A stretch of 6,921 bases of DNA from Candidatus Oleimmundimicrobium americanum (GTDB lineage Bacteria > Actinomycetota > Aquicultoria > UBA3085 > Oleimmundimicrobiaceae). The notes beneath the pieces were generated by a model. The model ran no database searches. It had not been told where the DNA came from and was given only the letters and a program-made list of their open reading frames with translations. Of the stretch, positions 5,362 to 6,921 are shown in pieces. The stretch spans positions 1 to 6,921 of the forward strand of contig DFBH01000075.1 of the NCBI GenBank assembly GCA_002366545.1, read 5' to 3'. A program made the position numbers and the translations under genes. Numbering within the stretch: the stretch's first letter is position 1; the number at the start of each line of letters is the position of its first letter.

Positions 5362-6840
5362 ATGACAGAAAACGAAGATCTAAATGAGCTGATGCGCCAA
5401 AGACAACGCAAGCTGCAAGAGCTAATTTCCTCGGGGGTAAATCCTTATAAGGGCGGGTTTGAGCGAACAAATTATCTTTCCGAGATAATATCGGCTTATA
5501 ATGAGCGGCTTCAACCAGGGGAAAACACGAAGGATATGGTAACCGTTGCCGGTAGGCTCATGGCTCTTCGGAAACACGGCAAGGCCAGTTTCGCCGTGAT
5601 TAACGATGTTTCGGGAAAGATGCAGCTTTATTTGAGCGTGGACAAGTTAAAAGAAGAAAGGTATCGTTTCTTCCTTAATTTAGATATAGGTGATTGGGTC
5701 GGGGTTTCGGGGCCGGTTTTTAAAACTCACCGCGGGGAATTATCAATTGCAGTTAACGATTTTGAGTTGTTGTCCAAGTCTCTCAGACCGCTTCCTGAAA
5801 AATGGCATGGCTTAAAAGACGTAGAAACGAGGCATCGCCGGCGCTACGTTGATTTAATAATGAACCCCGAAGTTAAAGATTTGTTTCTTAAGAGGAATCG
5901 AGCGATTAAATTCATCAGAAATTTTTTAAATGAGAAAAGTTTTTTAGAAGTTGAAACCCCGATGCTGCAATCCATTCCCGGCGGCGCTACGGCGAAGCCT
6001 TTTATTACGCATCATAATGCTTTGGATGCAGATCTTTATCTTCGCATAGCCCCCGAGCTTTACTTAAAACGGTTAATCGTAGGAGGGCTTGAGAAGGTAT
6101 ACGAGTTAAACAGGAATTTTAGAAACGAAGGGATGTCCGCAAAACACAACCCCGAATTTACTATGCTTGAGATATACCAAGCATATGCTGATTATAAGGA
6201 TATGATGAAACTCACAAAAGACCTTATAAGCTCCCTCGCCGTGGAGGTTTGCGGTTCTTCTACCGTTGAATATGAGGGAAAAAAATTAGATTTTTCCAAT
6301 GGCTGGCAGGAATATACAATGCTTGAGGCCATTGAAGAGTTTGCGGGTTTAAAGCTTTCGTTCGAGATGGAAAAAGATGAGTTGAAGAACGTAGCAGAAT
6401 GTCATGGTGTTAAGGTTGAAAGCAATTTTGGGAAAGGCAAAATAATTGCCGAGATTTTTGAGAAACTTGTCGAAGGAAAATTGGCTCAGCCGACTTTTAT
6501 AAAGGATTATCCGACAGAAATAACTCCTCTGGCTAAGCGGCACCCCAATAATCCCAATCTTACCGAGAGATTTGAATTGATTATTGCGGGAAGAGAGATA
6601 GCCAACGCTTTTTCCGAGTTGATAAATCCCTTGGAGCAAAGGAAACGTTTTGAAGAGCACCTGGATGAGGATGATGTGGAATCCCAGCGCATAGATGAAG
6701 ATTTTCTTCGCGCGTTGGAATATGGGATGCCTCCAACGGGTGGGCTTGGTATCGGGATAGACAGATTGGTCATGCTTCTTACAAATTCTCATTCAATTCA
6801 GGAAGTAATCCTTTTTCCTCAAATGAGGCCGGAACAATAA
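5362..6840 (+). CDS. lysS: Lysyl-tRNA synthetase, class II
   Basis: This enzyme charges tRNA-Lys with lysine in the cytoplasm. The 492-residue length is normal for bacterial LysS. The N-terminal OB-fold anticodon-binding domain (about 60-140) includes VTVAGRLMALRKHGKASFAVINDVSG. The class II catalytic core follows: motif 1 around FLEVETPMLQSIPGGATAKPF (194-214), motif 2 with FRNEGMSAKHNPEFTMLE (253-270, with ATP-binding Arg254), and motif 3 with GGLGIGIDRLVMLL (460-473, with Arg468). IAPELYLKRL (229-238) and IAGREIANAFSEL (408-420) are lysine-site regions. The ATG follows GGAGAG (5353-5358) and lies 17 nt after greA, so the two are probably cotranscribed from the promoter at 4763. Nothing is missing. 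It belongs to the class II, not the archaeal-type class I, enzyme. Confidence 0.98.
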   Translation: MTENEDLNELMRQRQRKLQELISSGVNPYKGGFERTNYLSEIISAYNERLQPGENTKDMVTVAGRLMALRKHGKASFAVINDVSGKMQLYLSVDKLKEERYRFFLNLDIGDWVGVSGPVFKTHRGELSIAVNDFELLSKSLRPLPEKWHGLKDVETRHRRRYVDLIMNPEVKDLFLKRNRAIKFIRNFLNEKSFLEVETPMLQSIPGGATAKPFITHHNALDADLYLRIAPELYLKRLIVGGLEKVYELNRNFRNEGMSAKHNPEFTMLEIYQAYADYKDMMKLTKDLISSLAVEVCGSSTVEYEGKKLDFSNGWQEYTMLEAIEEFAGLKLSFEMEKDELKNVAECHGVKVESNFGKGKIIAEIFEKLVEGKLAQPTFIKDYPTEITPLAKRHPNNPNLTERFELIIAGREIANAFSELINPLEQRKRFEEHLDEDDVESQRIDEDFLRALEYGMPPTGGLGIGIDRLVMLLTNSHSIQEVILFPQMRPEQ

Positions 6841-6921
6841 ATTCTTTCTCCGGTAATTTTCGACAATCTTTCTAAATTCCTTAAGTAGTAATCACCGCGT
6901 GAATAAGTTCAGATACATATG

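Noticed and set aside
6841..6921. Possible promoter, terminator or next gene start (final ATG) after lysS
   Set aside because: I see no stem followed by T tract, only a poor -35/-10 pair (TTCGAC 6859, TAAGTA 6882), and no ribosome site before the last ATG.

Overview
The window comes from a bacterium of moderate to low GC, by eye in the low-to-mid 40s percent. It has strong Shine-Dalgarno sites, GTG and TTG starts, sigma-70-type promoters and a greA-lysS pair, which fits a Gram-positive-type lineage (Firmicutes such as the Desulfotomaculum/Moorella group, or a deep-branching actinobacterium). I cannot place it more precisely from sequence alone. No rRNA, tRNA, CRISPR array or complete mobile element is visible.

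Layout. Positions 1-406 hold no confident gene. They contain a small inverted repeat, possible decayed minus-strand reading frames, a weak candidate promoter near 205, and then a convincing promoter (338-366) whose -10 is overlapped by a near-perfect 26-bp palindrome (363-388). This promoter leads into a tightly packed five-gene unit, all on the plus strand: an HTH regulator (407-1027), a protein of the family usually labelled 'quinate 5-dehydrogenase' (945-1850), a putrescine-aminotransferase-like class III aminotransferase (1866-3149), a SRPBCC/START-fold protein (3150-3599), and a Rossmann protein that looks like the cyanobacterial long-chain acyl-ACP reductase (3604-4737). Spacings are an 83-nt overlap, then gaps of 15, 0 and 4 nt. 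A second unit follows behind a perfect consensus promoter (TTGACA-17-TATAAT, 4763-4791) and a leader hairpin. It contains greA (4868-5344) and lysS (5362-6840), which are ordinary housekeeping genes.

How the genes may work together. The five-gene unit is the interesting part. I recognise no described pathway with this combination. The last gene resembles an enzyme that reduces acyl-ACP to a fatty aldehyde, the aminotransferase is of a type that interconverts amines and aldehydes, and the SRPBCC protein belongs to a fold that binds hydrophobic ligands. A self-consistent but unproven reading is a regulated pathway that makes an acyl-derived aldehyde and then aminates it (or runs the reverse), with the HTH protein possibly acting at the palindrome in its own promoter. 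The role of the 'quinate 5-dehydrogenase'-like protein is not clear, and its name should not be trusted as a function.
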